Part shown: positions 17,130 to 24,473 of the stretch, one piece after another
How the letters are laid out: each line of letters starts with the position of its first letter
Numbering within the stretch: position 1 is the stretch's first letter
DNA from: Desulfobacterales bacterium
GTDB taxonomy: Bacteria > Desulfobacterota > Desulfobacteria > Desulfobacterales > RPRI01
DNA: 35,721 nucleotides
Direction: 5' to 3'
Assembly (NCBI GenBank): GCA_020052975.1
Contig: JAGVOC010000298.1
Coordinates: 1 to 35,721 of the forward strand
Notes under the pieces: model-generated
Database searches by the model: none
What the model was told of the DNA's origin: nothing
Seen by the model: only the letters and a program-made list of their open reading frames with translations
Program-made: the position numbers and the translations under genes

Positions 17130-18725
17130 ATGCTTCGTGAAAACCTCAAAAAAGCCCTTCGGTTTTATTTCATAACGGATGACGCAACGCCCGATCTCAG
17201 CCCTGTTGCGCAGGTAAAGATTGCCATCATGGCAGGCGCAACAATTATCCAGTACAGGAACAAATCTTTTTCCACACGATTCTACGAAGAGGCTGCTGAA
17301 ATACGAAACATCTGCCGATGCAACAATATTCCTTTTATAGTAAACGACAACATTCTGCTGGCCAGATCTTTAATGGCAGACGGCGTTCACATTGGGCAGG
17401 ATGATGAACCGGCGGCACTAGCAAGAAAAATACTCGGCCGGCATGCTGTGATCGGAATATCTGTATCAACTCTTGATGAGCTCGCCAAAACAGATCTTTC
17501 AGAATGCGATTACATAGGAGCCGGTCCTGTTTTTCCCACAGGCACCAAGGAAGACGCAAAAAAAGTGATCGGACTTTCCGGCCTTAAATCGATTGCCGAA
17601 AAGGTTTCCCTGCCGGTTGTCGCAATAGGCGGCATAACCGCAAAAACGGCTCAATCATGTTTTCTCCATAAGGCGGCCGGAATTGCCGTGATAAGCTCTA
17701 TCTCAAGGGATTCCGATCCATTACAGGCTGCGCTTAAGATCGGCTCGGCCTGCTCCTGCCCTGCGCGTTCTTTAATACACACTCCATGGAATGATGAATT
17801 CGGACTCATTGAAAAGCTTCTGAAAAACTCTCCCGCACCCTTTAATCTTATTGTTCCTCCGGGCGACGATGCATGCCTTCTTGCACCAATTGCAAACCCG
17901 GTAATAACAACCGATACCCAGAGAGAAGGCGTTCATTTCAGGTTTGGATGGCAGACACCAAGAGAAGTCGGAATAAAGGCAGTTGAGGTAACTTTCAGTG
18001 ATCTTGCCGCGTCATTCGCAAAACCTGTTGTATTATTTATTAACCTTTGCCTCCCTCCATATATGTCTGAAAACACGGTTGAAGAGATATACGGCGGGAT
18101 CAGGGAAGCTCTGATAAAACATGAATGCTCTCTTGGAGGCGGAAACATTTCGGCAGGAAGTGAACTTTCCCTTGATCTTTTTGCAATCGGCAGAGGAAGA
18201 ACCGACATTTTCCCGGAACGTTCAAATGCAAAAGCCGGACATGGCCTGTATTGTACCGGTCCTTTGGGTCTTGCCCGTGCCGGACTTGAATCCTTGATGA
18301 ATAATGACGCATCCTTTACAGGTCTTGTTTCAAAGTTCAAGTTTCCGGCAGCCAGATTTGACGCCGCTCAAATACTTGCCGAGGCAGGTATTGACTGCGT
18401 CATGGATATCAGTGACGGCATTGCCGGAGACGCCGGTCATATCGCAAAGGCTTCCGGAATAACAATTGAGTTAGATCTTTCATCATGCACTTTTGATTCC
18501 GACCTTATTGCATTCTCCTGTAAATACGGAAAAAAGCCTGAAGAGATAGCTCTTTCCGGAGGAGAGGATTACGAGCTCTTGTTCGCATGTCATCCCGATG
18601 TCTACAAAACAATTTCAGAAAAACTGAAAACCTCCTTCCAGGCGGGACGATGCCTCCCTTTTACCGGAAAATATGTTATAAGCCCTCAGGGAATTGACTC
18701 CTTTCAGCACGGTAAAAAATCATAA
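17130..18725 (+). CDS. fused thiamine-phosphate synthase / thiamine-monophosphate kinase
   Basis: This 531-residue protein joins two thiamine enzymes. Residues 1-205 are ThiE (HMP-PP plus thiazole phosphate gives TMP): ITDDATPD, IIQYRNKSF, ADGVHIGQDD, GAGPVFPTGTKEDA and LPVVAIGGI. Residues about 222-531 are ThiL (TMP plus ATP gives TPP): FNLIVPPGDDACLL, TTDTQREGVHF, VTFSDLAASF, LGGGNISAGSE, CVMDISDGIAGDAG and LSGGEDYELLFA. Both active sites look intact. The ATG at 17130 has only AGAAAG at a distance as ribosome site. A fusion would pass TMP straight to the kinase. It is upstream of, not downstream of, the TPP riboswitch, so that switch probably does not control it. Confidence 0.93.
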   Translation: MLRENLKKALRFYFITDDATPDLSPVAQVKIAIMAGATIIQYRNKSFSTRFYEEAAEIRNICRCNNIPFIVNDNILLARSLMADGVHIGQDDEPAALARKILGRHAVIGISVSTLDELAKTDLSECDYIGAGPVFPTGTKEDAKKVIGLSGLKSIAEKVSLPVVAIGGITAKTAQSCFLHKAAGIAVISSISRDSDPLQAALKIGSACSCPARSLIHTPWNDEFGLIEKLLKNSPAPFNLIVPPGDDACLLAPIANPVITTDTQREGVHFRFGWQTPREVGIKAVEVTFSDLAASFAKPVVLFINLCLPPYMSENTVEEIYGGIREALIKHECSLGGGNISAGSELSLDLFAIGRGRTDIFPERSNAKAGHGLYCTGPLGLARAGLESLMNNDASFTGLVSKFKFPAARFDAAQILAEAGIDCVMDISDGIAGDAGHIAKASGITIELDLSSCTFDSDLIAFSCKYGKKPEEIALSGGEDYELLFACHPDVYKTISEKLKTSFQAGRCLPFTGKYVISPQGIDSFQHGKKS

Positions 18726-18773
18726 ATTTTCCGCTTGCAATTCGGTCCGCGCACTGTTAAGTTCTATCAGAAA

Positions 18774-18873
18774 TCCGATTGGGGTGTTCTGATCCATTGT
18801 AAAACCTTTGGTAAAGAACTGAGAAAAAACCCACTGAACCTGATACAGATAATGCTGTCGTAGGGAACTCGGA
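18774..18873 (+). promoter_or_regulatory. TPP riboswitch (THI element)
   Basis: The aptamer consensus is easy to follow: GGGGTG (18781-18786), CTGAGA (18819-18824), ACCC (18829-18832), GAACCTGAT (18836-18844), then TAATGCTGTCG and TAGGGAA (18861-18867). Closing stem P1 pairs TCCGA (18774-18778) with TCGGA (18869-18873). The 3' strand of P1 overlaps GGAGG (18871-18875), which serves the ORF at 18878; that layout suits occlusion of the ribosome site by TPP. A GAAGG-CAATTTT-CCTTC hairpin follows at 18887-18903 with a T-rich tail, so a terminator platform is also possible. TPP is the product of the flanking pathway. Confidence 0.92.
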
Positions 18874-18877
18874 GGAT

Positions 18878-18979
18878 ATGACTCCTGAAGGCAATTTTCC
18901 TTCCTTTATTCTTCCCGAAGTTTCCCAATGCAAAAACCGGTTTTGGGTTCCTGGTTTATGGTTTCTGGTTATAGGATAA
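18878..18979 (+). CDS. 33-codon ORF under the TPP riboswitch
   Basis: An ATG at 18878 follows GGAGG with a short spacing, inside a small AGGA-TATGAC-TCCT hairpin, directly after the TPP aptamer. The predicted peptide begins MTPEGNFPSFILPEV and ends in WVPGLWFLVIG before TAA at 18977. Its last ten codons run through the GGTTCCTGGTTTATGGTTTC low-complexity repeat, so it may be the truncated head of a lost thiamine gene, a leader peptide, or chance. I do not recognise the peptide. Confidence 0.4.
   Translation: MTPEGNFPSFILPEVSQCKNRFWVPGLWFLVIG
18946..18970 (+). repeat. GGTTTCTGGTT-type low-complexity repeat
   Basis: GGTTCCTGGTTTATGGTTTC is a degenerate tandem of GGTTNNTGGTTT units. The same word set occurs in both arms of the palindromic tract at 28110-28180. 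It lies between the TPP riboswitch and repeat copy B. Confidence 0.6.
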
Positions 18980-19004
18980 ACCTTAATTTTTAATATTATA
19001 TCAT

Positions 19005-19129
19005 GACGGCAAGGTAAAAATTCAGTATGCAAGGCGCGCAAATCTTGAGGAATGAGGCGTACACATAAGTACGCCGCAATGACGAAAGATGAAGCGCAAC
19101 ACAGCAGAATGACTTTTTACGAAGCCGTC
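19005..19129 (+). repeat. palindromic repeat family, copy B
   Basis: This 125-bp element lies between the TPP riboswitch and thiD. It begins GACGGCAAGGTAAAAATTC and ends GACTTTTTACGAAGCCGTC. The inner hairpin is GCGTAC-ACATAA-GTACGC. It agrees with copy D at most positions. The last base is 12 bases before the thiD ATG, so the thiD ribosome site CCGGAGA lies right at the repeat edge. Confidence 0.88.
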
Positions 19130-19141
19130 CGGAGATTTAAG

Positions 19142-19954
19142 ATGAAGACAGCGTTGACAATAGCCGGTTCGGACCCTTCAGGCGGTGCAGGAATCCAGGC
19201 CGATCTTAAAACGTTTCACGCTCACGGTGTTTTCGGAATGAGCGTGATAACAGCCGTGACGGTACAGAACACGACGAAGGTATACAGCGTTCAGGAGATC
19301 GATCCTGTCATGGTACAGGACCAGATCATATATCTGTTTGAAGATATCCGAATCGATGCAGTTAAAATCGGCATGGTTTCCGGCATAAAACTGATTGAAA
19401 CAATTGCTGAAACTCTTGGTAAAATCAATCTGCCTCCTGTGGTTCTTGATCCTGTCATGATTTCAAAAAGCGGGTACAGCCTTCTTAAAAAAGATGCCCG
19501 GGATGCTCTTGTAGAAAATCTCTTTCCCCTTGCAGATGTCGTTACTCCGAATATTTATGAGGCTGAAGCCCTGACGGACTCAAAGATAGAAAGCACAGAT
19601 GAAATGAAAAATGCCGCGGCAAGGATTTTAAAACTCGGCGCGAAAAAGGTAGTCGTAAAAGGAGGACATCTCGGTGGAAAACTCGCAACGGATATTTTAT
19701 TCGACGGAATTCTTTTTAAAGAACTGACGGGAAAAAGGATTGAAACAAAAAACACGCACGGAACAGGTTGCACTTTTTCTTCCGCGATAGCGGCAAATCT
19801 TGCAAAGGGCCTCGATTTTTTTAATGCCGTCTCTGATGCCAAGACATATATATCAGGCGCAATTGAGCATTCGCTTGAAATCGGGCATGGCCATGGCCCC
19901 GTCGACCATTTCTTCAACTTTCACGAAAGATCCGGAAAATACGATGGAAAGTAA
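19142..19954 (+). CDS. thiD: hydroxymethylpyrimidine (phosphomethylpyrimidine) kinase
   Basis: This 270-residue ribokinase-fold enzyme phosphorylates HMP and then HMP-P to give the pyrimidine substrate of ThiE. Signatures are LTIAGSDPSGGAGIQADLKTF at the start, VKIGMVSG, VVLDPVMISKSG, and the anion hole with catalytic aspartate-type loop in KNTHGTGCTFSSAIAA. I chose the ATG at 19142 (MKTALTIAGSD) with CCGGAGA upstream. The frame runs back to 19052 inside the repeat element, but those 30 residues are repeat-derived. Its stop overlaps the cytX start by 11 bases. Confidence 0.95.
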   Translation: MKTALTIAGSDPSGGAGIQADLKTFHAHGVFGMSVITAVTVQNTTKVYSVQEIDPVMVQDQIIYLFEDIRIDAVKIGMVSGIKLIETIAETLGKINLPPVVLDPVMISKSGYSLLKKDARDALVENLFPLADVVTPNIYEAEALTDSKIESTDEMKNAAARILKLGAKKVVVKGGHLGGKLATDILFDGILFKELTGKRIETKNTHGTGCTFSSAIAANLAKGLDFFNAVSDAKTYISGAIEHSLEIGHGHGPVDHFFNFHERSGKYDGK

Positions 19955-21131
19955 ACAATCTTTAACATCGGCCAACCTTTTTTTCCTGTGGTTCGGAGCA
20001 GCCGTTTCGGTGGCTGAAATACTTACAGGGGGGTACCTTGCCGATCTCGGAGTTTCAAAAGGCGTATGGGCCATCATTCTGGGGCATCTTGCGGGAACAG
20101 CACTGCTTGTTACCGCCGGCATAATAGGTTTCAGGGAGAGGCTTCCTTCCATAATGTCCACCCGGATATCGTTCGGAAAACAAGGATCTTATCTCATATC
20201 CGTTATTAATATACTGCAGCTGATAGGCTGGACAGCCATAATGATTATAGAAGGGGGAAGAGCAATCAATGTCGTAACCTCTTCACTCTGGAATTTCGAC
20301 AATATCACAGTTCAATCGGTTTTAATGGGGATTTTAATAGGAATCTGGGTTCTTTCCGGGTTCCATGGATTTAAAAAATTAAACATGGCGGCTGTTTTTC
20401 TCCTTCTTATTCTGACCATTGTGATGACTGTCGTTATTTTCAGGCTGACTCCGGACTTTTCGGTAGTTAAAAGTACGGGGTTTTTCGGAACCGGATTCGA
20501 GCTTTCCATAATCATGCCGTTAAGCTGGTTTCCCCTGATAGCGGATTATACTTCCCTGTCGGAATCGAAAAAAGGAGCCTGGATTGCGCCGTTTGCCGGG
20601 TATTTCACTGGAAGCTGCTGGATGTACGGCATCGGGATGTTCGGCGGGATTTATTCGGGTTCACCCGATCCGACAGGCATGATGCTTGCCGCAAATCTCG
20701 GCATCATCGCCCTGATGATAATCGGCCTGTCAACCGTCACAACGACATTTCTGGATGTTCATTCTGCGGCGATCTCGCTTTTGAATATCTTTCCTAAGAT
20801 AAAAAGAGGAATTGCCGGAGCCGTTTTCGCTCTTTTGGGAACCCTTCTTGCAATCTTTTTTCCCATGGAGCAATACACTTCCTTTCTGTATATTCTGGGC
20901 TCCGTTTTTTCTCCGCTCATATCTATTCTGCTTACGGACTATTTCATTCTCAAAACCGATTCACGGAACAAAAAGGCGGATCTTGTTGCGACGGCCTCTC
21001 TCGCTGCAGGCATTATTTTTTACTACCTTATCAAACCGGTTCAGCTCATAACCGGACCGACCCTTGCAACAATTCTTTTCACTTTTGTGCTTCACTATAT
21101 TTTTAGAACTGTTTTAAAAACCTCTCGCTAA
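19944..21131 (+). CDS. cytX: probable hydroxymethylpyrimidine transporter CytX
   Basis: This 395-residue integral membrane protein has about twelve hydrophobic segments and belongs to the NCS1 (cytosine/purine permease) group. The N-terminus LTSANLFFLWFGAAVSVAEI and the conserved PLSWFPLIADYTSLSES resemble the CytX branch, which is linked to thiamine genes. The overlap with thiD and the thiM that follows point to HMP import for salvage. The ATG at 19944 was chosen over the frame's earlier ATGs because those fall inside thiD and CCGGAAA precedes it. Substrate specificity is inferred from family and context. Confidence 0.88.
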   Translation: MESKQSLTSANLFFLWFGAAVSVAEILTGGYLADLGVSKGVWAIILGHLAGTALLVTAGIIGFRERLPSIMSTRISFGKQGSYLISVINILQLIGWTAIMIIEGGRAINVVTSSLWNFDNITVQSVLMGILIGIWVLSGFHGFKKLNMAAVFLLLILTIVMTVVIFRLTPDFSVVKSTGFFGTGFELSIIMPLSWFPLIADYTSLSESKKGAWIAPFAGYFTGSCWMYGIGMFGGIYSGSPDPTGMMLAANLGIIALMIIGLSTVTTTFLDVHSAAISLLNIFPKIKRGIAGAVFALLGTLLAIFFPMEQYTSFLYILGSVFSPLISILLTDYFILKTDSRNKKADLVATASLAAGIIFYYLIKPVQLITGPTLATILFTFVLHYIFRTVLKTSR

Positions 21132-21192
21132 CCCCTCTGCAGGCAACGGAATTAGCGTTTACTGTTTTTAGTTCAATAAGGAGACCAGGCAT

Positions 21193-22014
21193 ATGACACT
21201 CAAACAAAATGAATTTGCGCAACGGGCAGGAAAGGCGCTCGAACTGATTCGTGCTAATCGACCCTTGGTCCACCACATCACAAATATGGTGGTGATGAAT
21301 GATACGGCTAACGTGACCTTGCACGTGGGCGCACTGCCGGTCATGGCCCATGCGCCACAAGAAGTGGCCGAGATGGCCGGCTTGGCAAGCGCATTAGTAT
21401 TAAACATCGGCACCCTTACATCGGAATGGATCGAGTCCATGCTCATTGCCGGACGCAGATCAAATGAGCGGGCTGTCCCCATTATTCTCGACCCGGTCGG
21501 CGCAGGCGCAACTAATTTGCGCACGGAAAGCAGTTTGCGATTGTTAAGTGAATTGCAAGTCGCTGTTCTGCGGGGCAATGCGGGCGAGATCGGCGCGATA
21601 GCCGGCGCCGGAGGGGAAGTCAGGGGCGTGGAAAGCATTCGCGGCCTGGATGATCCCGTGGCAACAGCCATGACCCTGGCCAGACAATACAAGACCGTGG
21701 TGGCAATCACCGGGGCGCGCGATATCCTAAGCGACGGCGAACGGGTGCTTGGTGTGGATAACGGCCATACATGGCTGTCCACCAACACCGGAACGGGCTG
21801 CATGTCCACGGCTATTATCGGCGCCTTTTGCGCGGTTGAGCAGGATTACCTGATTGCTGCGGCAACCGCCCTGGCTTGCTACGGCCTCGCGGCGGAGATG
21901 GCAGCCACAGAGGCCAGGGGACCGGCCTCATTCAAGGTCGCCTTGCTGGACAGTTTATACAACATGACTCCCGAGCGTCTGGCTGAAGGAGCCAAAATAA
22001 TCGACCTGACTTAA
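21193..22014 (+). CDS. thiM: hydroxyethylthiazole kinase
   Basis: This 273-residue kinase phosphorylates the thiazole moiety salvaged from thiamine breakdown. Signatures include PLVHHITNMVVMNDTAN, PIILDPVGAGAT, LRGNAGEIGAIAG and the nucleotide/anion site LSTNTGTGCMSTAIIGAF. Aligned with ThiE, ThiL and ThiD here, it completes a salvage route from HMP and thiazole. AAGGAGA precedes the ATG. Composition differs from cytX: by hand count 12 of 16 arginines use CGN codons, against 3 of 9 in cytX, suggesting a separate origin. Its stop is 11 bases from a truncated IS21-like fragment. Confidence 0.94.
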   Translation: MTLKQNEFAQRAGKALELIRANRPLVHHITNMVVMNDTANVTLHVGALPVMAHAPQEVAEMAGLASALVLNIGTLTSEWIESMLIAGRRSNERAVPIILDPVGAGATNLRTESSLRLLSELQVAVLRGNAGEIGAIAGAGGEVRGVESIRGLDDPVATAMTLARQYKTVVAITGARDILSDGERVLGVDNGHTWLSTNTGTGCMSTAIIGAFCAVEQDYLIAAATALACYGLAAEMAATEARGPASFKVALLDSLYNMTPERLAEGAKIIDLT

Positions 22015-22024
22015 TGAGATCTTT

Positions 22025-22169
22025 GCCTATGATTGCGTGGATTTTAGCCATTTTCAGTATGTTTGCCATGTGCACCTCCTTGCTCATGAGGCATACATCA
22101 TTCGCAACATCCTTTAAATGGCTGGATTTGATTCGACCCTAAGTAGCGGGTTTTAACCGACCGCTAACA
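22025..22169 (-). mobile_element. truncated IS21-family left end with start of istA
   Basis: Reading the minus strand from 22169, the piece begins TGTTAGCGGTCGG, typical of IS21-family ends, which start TGT. A GGAGGTG ribosome site is followed by ATG at 22069 and the peptide MANILKMAKIHAIIG, which matches the first residues of IstA transposases as I know them. The match stops at about 22025; after that the frame runs into the antisense of thiM. So only the left end and 15 codons of istA remain. The opposite end and istB are absent from the window. Confidence 0.72.
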
Positions 22170-22311
22170 TTATGGTTTTTACTGTAACCCCTTTTTCGTC
22201 AGGTGTGACCAAATTGTGACCGGTAGCCGAAAAGAATGGAGCTTATCCGGCTCCTGCGTACTTTCCGATATGAAAAGGTATGTATCTACAGAATGACCTC
22301 TCTCTTGCAGT
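22170..22311. other. uncharacterised spacer between IS21 remnant and intron
   Basis: These 140 bases contain two near-copies of GTGACC (GGTGTGACCAAATTGTGACC, 22201-22220) and a CCCCTTTTTCG stretch. On the minus strand a short open stretch reads APFFSATGHNLVTPDEKG, a possible gene tail, but it is too short to name. I see no gene or RNA here. Confidence 0.35.
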
Positions 22312-23050
22312 AGAGTAGAGAGCTGGCGTAGTAGCCAAATGGTTCTATCTCCAGCTCCCCCTCATCAAACCGGACATTCGGTTTTCCCGAGTACGGCTTT
22401 CCAATCATCTTCTTCCAGAGGCATTCACTTTAGCTTGGCCTTCCGGCATAGCTTCCACCGGAGTTCCCGGAACATATGGAGTTTATAGCGTTACCGCAAT
22501 CTCCTTTCCTTCTCTCCTTAAGAAGCATGATGAAGGTATTGCCCCTTCCCTCTCCCAAGGTTATGCTGTCCTTAGGATACAAGCGGTAATATGGGCAACT
22601 CCGACTCCCTTGCCGACCCAGTGGAACTTCGTTTCCTTATATCCACCAGTTAGCCGCTCTCGCCGCATCGACAAGGGTCTCCCGTGTTCATTTTCGCATG
22701 GCTGTCCTTGCGTGCCACCCCTGTTACCCCGGAAGCCCATCTATCGGTTATGGTAGTTTTGGTTAGGATAGATGCTCCGGTCTTCCCCTTTGTAGGAGAG
22801 GGTCGACAACTCCATCGTGTGTTTCGAGGCTACATCTGGGTTCGCTCGCGCTGCGGCCCGCAGGTTTGCTCGACTCCCTAAAGGAATCTTTGTCAGGAAA
22901 CTTAATGCTTCAGGTTACCCTTTATACCTCCCTCCAGCTACATGGGCGATACTACCGAACTCCCATGGTCGGACTTTAACCGACAAGTCATACGTTTTAC
23001 ACGGCATACCCTACAAATGTTCAATGGTAGGCAATCCTTGGAATTAATGA
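22312..23050 (-). mobile_element. group II intron, apparently without reverse transcriptase
   Basis: Reading the minus strand, a domain V-like hairpin lies at plus 22364-22400: AAAGCCGTACTCGG, a GAAA loop, then ACCGAATGTCCGGTTTGAT. A domain VI-like stem follows, GGGAGCTGG paired with CCAGCTCTC (plus 22319-22358), ending in CTCTAC near 22312. Upstream, TTGTCGGTTAAAGTCCGAC (plus about 22975-22993) and the following text resemble domain I of bacterial group II introns. Only about 740 bases lie between the ends and no frame encodes a reverse transcriptase, so it is ORF-less or deleted. The 5' GUGYG start was not found; the upper boundary is approximate. Confidence 0.7.
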
Positions 23051-23060
23051 TTACCGAAGG

Positions 23061-23098
23061 AAAGAAACAAAAAGGCAGAGCCGTCTGACCCTGCCTTT
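23061..23098 (-). terminator. rho-independent terminator of the PEP-CTERM gene
   Basis: On the minus strand AAAGGCAG (23098-23091) pairs with CTGCCTTT (23078-23071) around a 12-base loop and is followed by TTGTTTCTTT. It starts 25 bases beyond the stop of the PEP-CTERM gene. Confidence 0.9.
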
Positions 23099-23122
23099 CG
23101 ATTTGTCTATATACCCGGTTGG

Positions 23123-23734
23123 CTAACTCAGCTTTCTCCTCACTCCTGCCAGTCCCATCAGCCCAAGGCCGAGGAGCATCAAGGAGGCGGGTTCGGGTAC
23201 GCTTATCGCGTCGAGCGAAACGGCGTCGAGTGAACCACCATATGAATCGCTTATGCCAACTGCTCTGAACTCAAGCATGCTGGTTGTCCCGATGCCTGTC
23301 ACGATCAGATTCTCGAGCACCCACGAGTTGCCGCTGTTGGACCCGGTGCCGGTGAAGCTCCCTACCAACGAGCTATTCCAAAACACGTCAATGCCATTCG
23401 AGGTTGCCGCCACGTGTTCACGCGGCGAGTAGGCAAAGCTCAATGCATATTGCTGCCCGACCGCCGTTACGATGTTCTGATACGCCAAACTATTAAGGGT
23501 GGTGTCCAGTTCGACATAGTTAACGCCGTCATAAGCCGCACCCGCGACGTTGTTGCGCAACTCGATGCCGCCAGCTCCGCTGAGCCAAGAGGGCAGGTTT
23601 GCATAGATAGCCCACGTTCCGTTGGCTTGAGTCGTGGCCTCGAAGCTGCCATTGGTGATGAGGTTCGCGTGTACAGGCACGGCGGCGGCAAGCAATGCAG
23701 GTGCGATACAGATTTTCAAAATTGTCATTTTCAT
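23123..23734 (-). CDS. PEP-CTERM sorting-signal exported protein
   Basis: This 203-residue protein has a signal peptide (ILKICIAPALLAAAVPVHA) and a C-terminal PEP-CTERM tripartite tail: VPEPASLMLLGLGLMGLAG followed by VRRKLS. The mature part starts NLITNGSFEA, the DUF642-like galactose-binding type start seen in many such proteins, and is beta-rich. PEP-CTERM proteins are processed by the exosortase EpsH/XrtA and linked to exopolysaccharide or surface export. No exosortase gene is in the window. GGAGGA precedes the ATG at 23734, and a GCAAAT-TTGAT-ATTTGC palindrome is at 23748-23764. The codon use (GC-rich third positions) is unlike polA nearby, consistent with acquisition. Confidence 0.9.
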   Translation of the reverse strand: MKMTILKICIAPALLAAAVPVHANLITNGSFEATTQANGTWAIYANLPSWLSGAGGIELRNNVAGAAYDGVNYVELDTTLNSLAYQNIVTAVGQQYALSFAYSPREHVAATSNGIDVFWNSSLVGSFTGTGSNSGNSWVLENLIVTGIGTTSMLEFRAVGISDSYGGSLDAVSLDAISVPEPASLMLLGLGLMGLAGVRRKLS

Positions 23735-23747
23735 TTCAAATCCTCCA

Positions 23748-23764
23748 GCAAATTTGATATTTGC
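23748..23764. promoter_or_regulatory. palindrome upstream of the PEP-CTERM gene
   Basis: GCAAAT (23748-23753) and ATTTGC (23759-23764) are perfect inverted halves with a five-base spacer, next to the GGAGGA ribosome site. It could be an operator or a mRNA hairpin; I cannot tell which. Confidence 0.35.
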
Positions 23765-23862
23765 CTTCGCACCAGTGCAAAAGCAATATTCGTACCACTA
23801 ACGATTTTCCATTTAACCAATTAAACCATAATATATTGAGATAACAAATATTTTATTAACTA

Positions 23863-23898
23863 TTGACATACCGAGTAACTACACGTATGGTACACGTA
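23863..23898 (+). promoter_or_regulatory. mazEF promoter with direct-repeat operator
   Basis: TTGACA (23863-23868) and TATGGT (23886-23891) are separated by 17 bases. The octamer TACACGTA occurs at 23880-23887 and 23891-23898, 11 bases apart, so one turn of the helix separates the two copies and they cover the -10 region. That is the layout expected for binding by the antitoxin encoded at 23912. Confidence 0.75.
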
Positions 23899-23911
23899 CA
23901 AGAGGTGTGAA

Positions 23912-24142
23912 ATGCAGAAGAAATTGACCATAACTGTTGATGAAGAGGTTTACGCGGGTCTCCACAAGACCATTGGCGCCCGTAAGATTAGCAGATTTAT
24001 CCAGGAAATAGTCCGTCCTCACGTTGTGCGTCCCAATCTTGAAGCAGCTTACGCCGAAATGGCGAAAGATAAGAGACGGGAACAGGAAGCCACGGAATGG
24101 GCTGAGGTTACCTTCAAGGATGTTGCTCATGAAACGGCATGA
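23912..24142 (+). CDS. type II antitoxin (ribbon-helix-helix, MazE-like)
   Basis: This 76-residue protein begins with a beta strand and helix of ribbon-helix-helix type (KKLTITVDEEVYAGLHKTIG, then SRFIQEIVRP) and has a charged, probably disordered tail (MAKDKRREQEATEWAEVTF) expected to wrap the toxin. It overlaps the downstream MazF-like gene by 14 bases, the usual arrangement. It should bind and neutralise the toxin and repress the shared promoter through the TACACGTA repeats. GAGGTG precedes the ATG. Confidence 0.88.
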   Translation: MQKKLTITVDEEVYAGLHKTIGARKISRFIQEIVRPHVVRPNLEAAYAEMAKDKRREQEATEWAEVTFKDVAHETA

Positions 24143-24452
24143 GGTCTGGTGGGTCAATTTTAGTTCCTCCGTTGGCGGAGAGATCAGAAAGAAACGCCCT
24201 GCCGTTATCATCAGCAACGATGCATCTAACAAGTTTCTAAATAGAGTTCAGGTTGTCCCTCTCACGAGCAAGACAGATCACCTCTATCCCAGTGAGGCAC
24301 TGGTGGTTTTTGAAGGCAAAGACTGTAAGGCCATGGCGGACCAGCTGGCGACCATCAGCAAGTCACGGCTCTTTGAACGCGCCGGTATTCTTTCTGTGGA
24401 AGATATGCGCAAGGTTGAGGAAGCCGTCAAAATACAACTGGATATTCCTTAA
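24129..24452 (+). CDS. MazF/PemK-type mRNA interferase toxin
   Basis: This 107-residue toxin starts MKRHEVWWVNFSSSVGGEIRKKRPAV, the first strand and catalytic loop of MazF/PemK (the E-I-R-K-x-R-P motif), and continues VIISNDASNKFLNRVQVVPLT with the threonine of the PLTS active-site turn. It cleaves mRNA in a ribosome-independent way. AAGGAT precedes the ATG at 24129. The frame extends back to 24024, but that stretch is antitoxin in another frame. A terminator follows at 24474. Confidence 0.92.
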   Translation: MKRHEVWWVNFSSSVGGEIRKKRPAVIISNDASNKFLNRVQVVPLTSKTDHLYPSEALVVFEGKDCKAMADQLATISKSRLFERAGILSVEDMRKVEEAVKIQLDIP

Positions 24453-24473
24453 AGGTTGGCCAACAATGCAATT

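Noticed and set aside
22170..22311. A phage integrase end or attachment site
   Set aside because: GTGACC copies and a short open peptide suggest a gene tail, but nothing is long enough to identify.
22684..23047. Two short plus-strand frames in the intron region
   Set aside because: They have no family signature and lie in structured RNA of the minus strand; they are likely chance frames.
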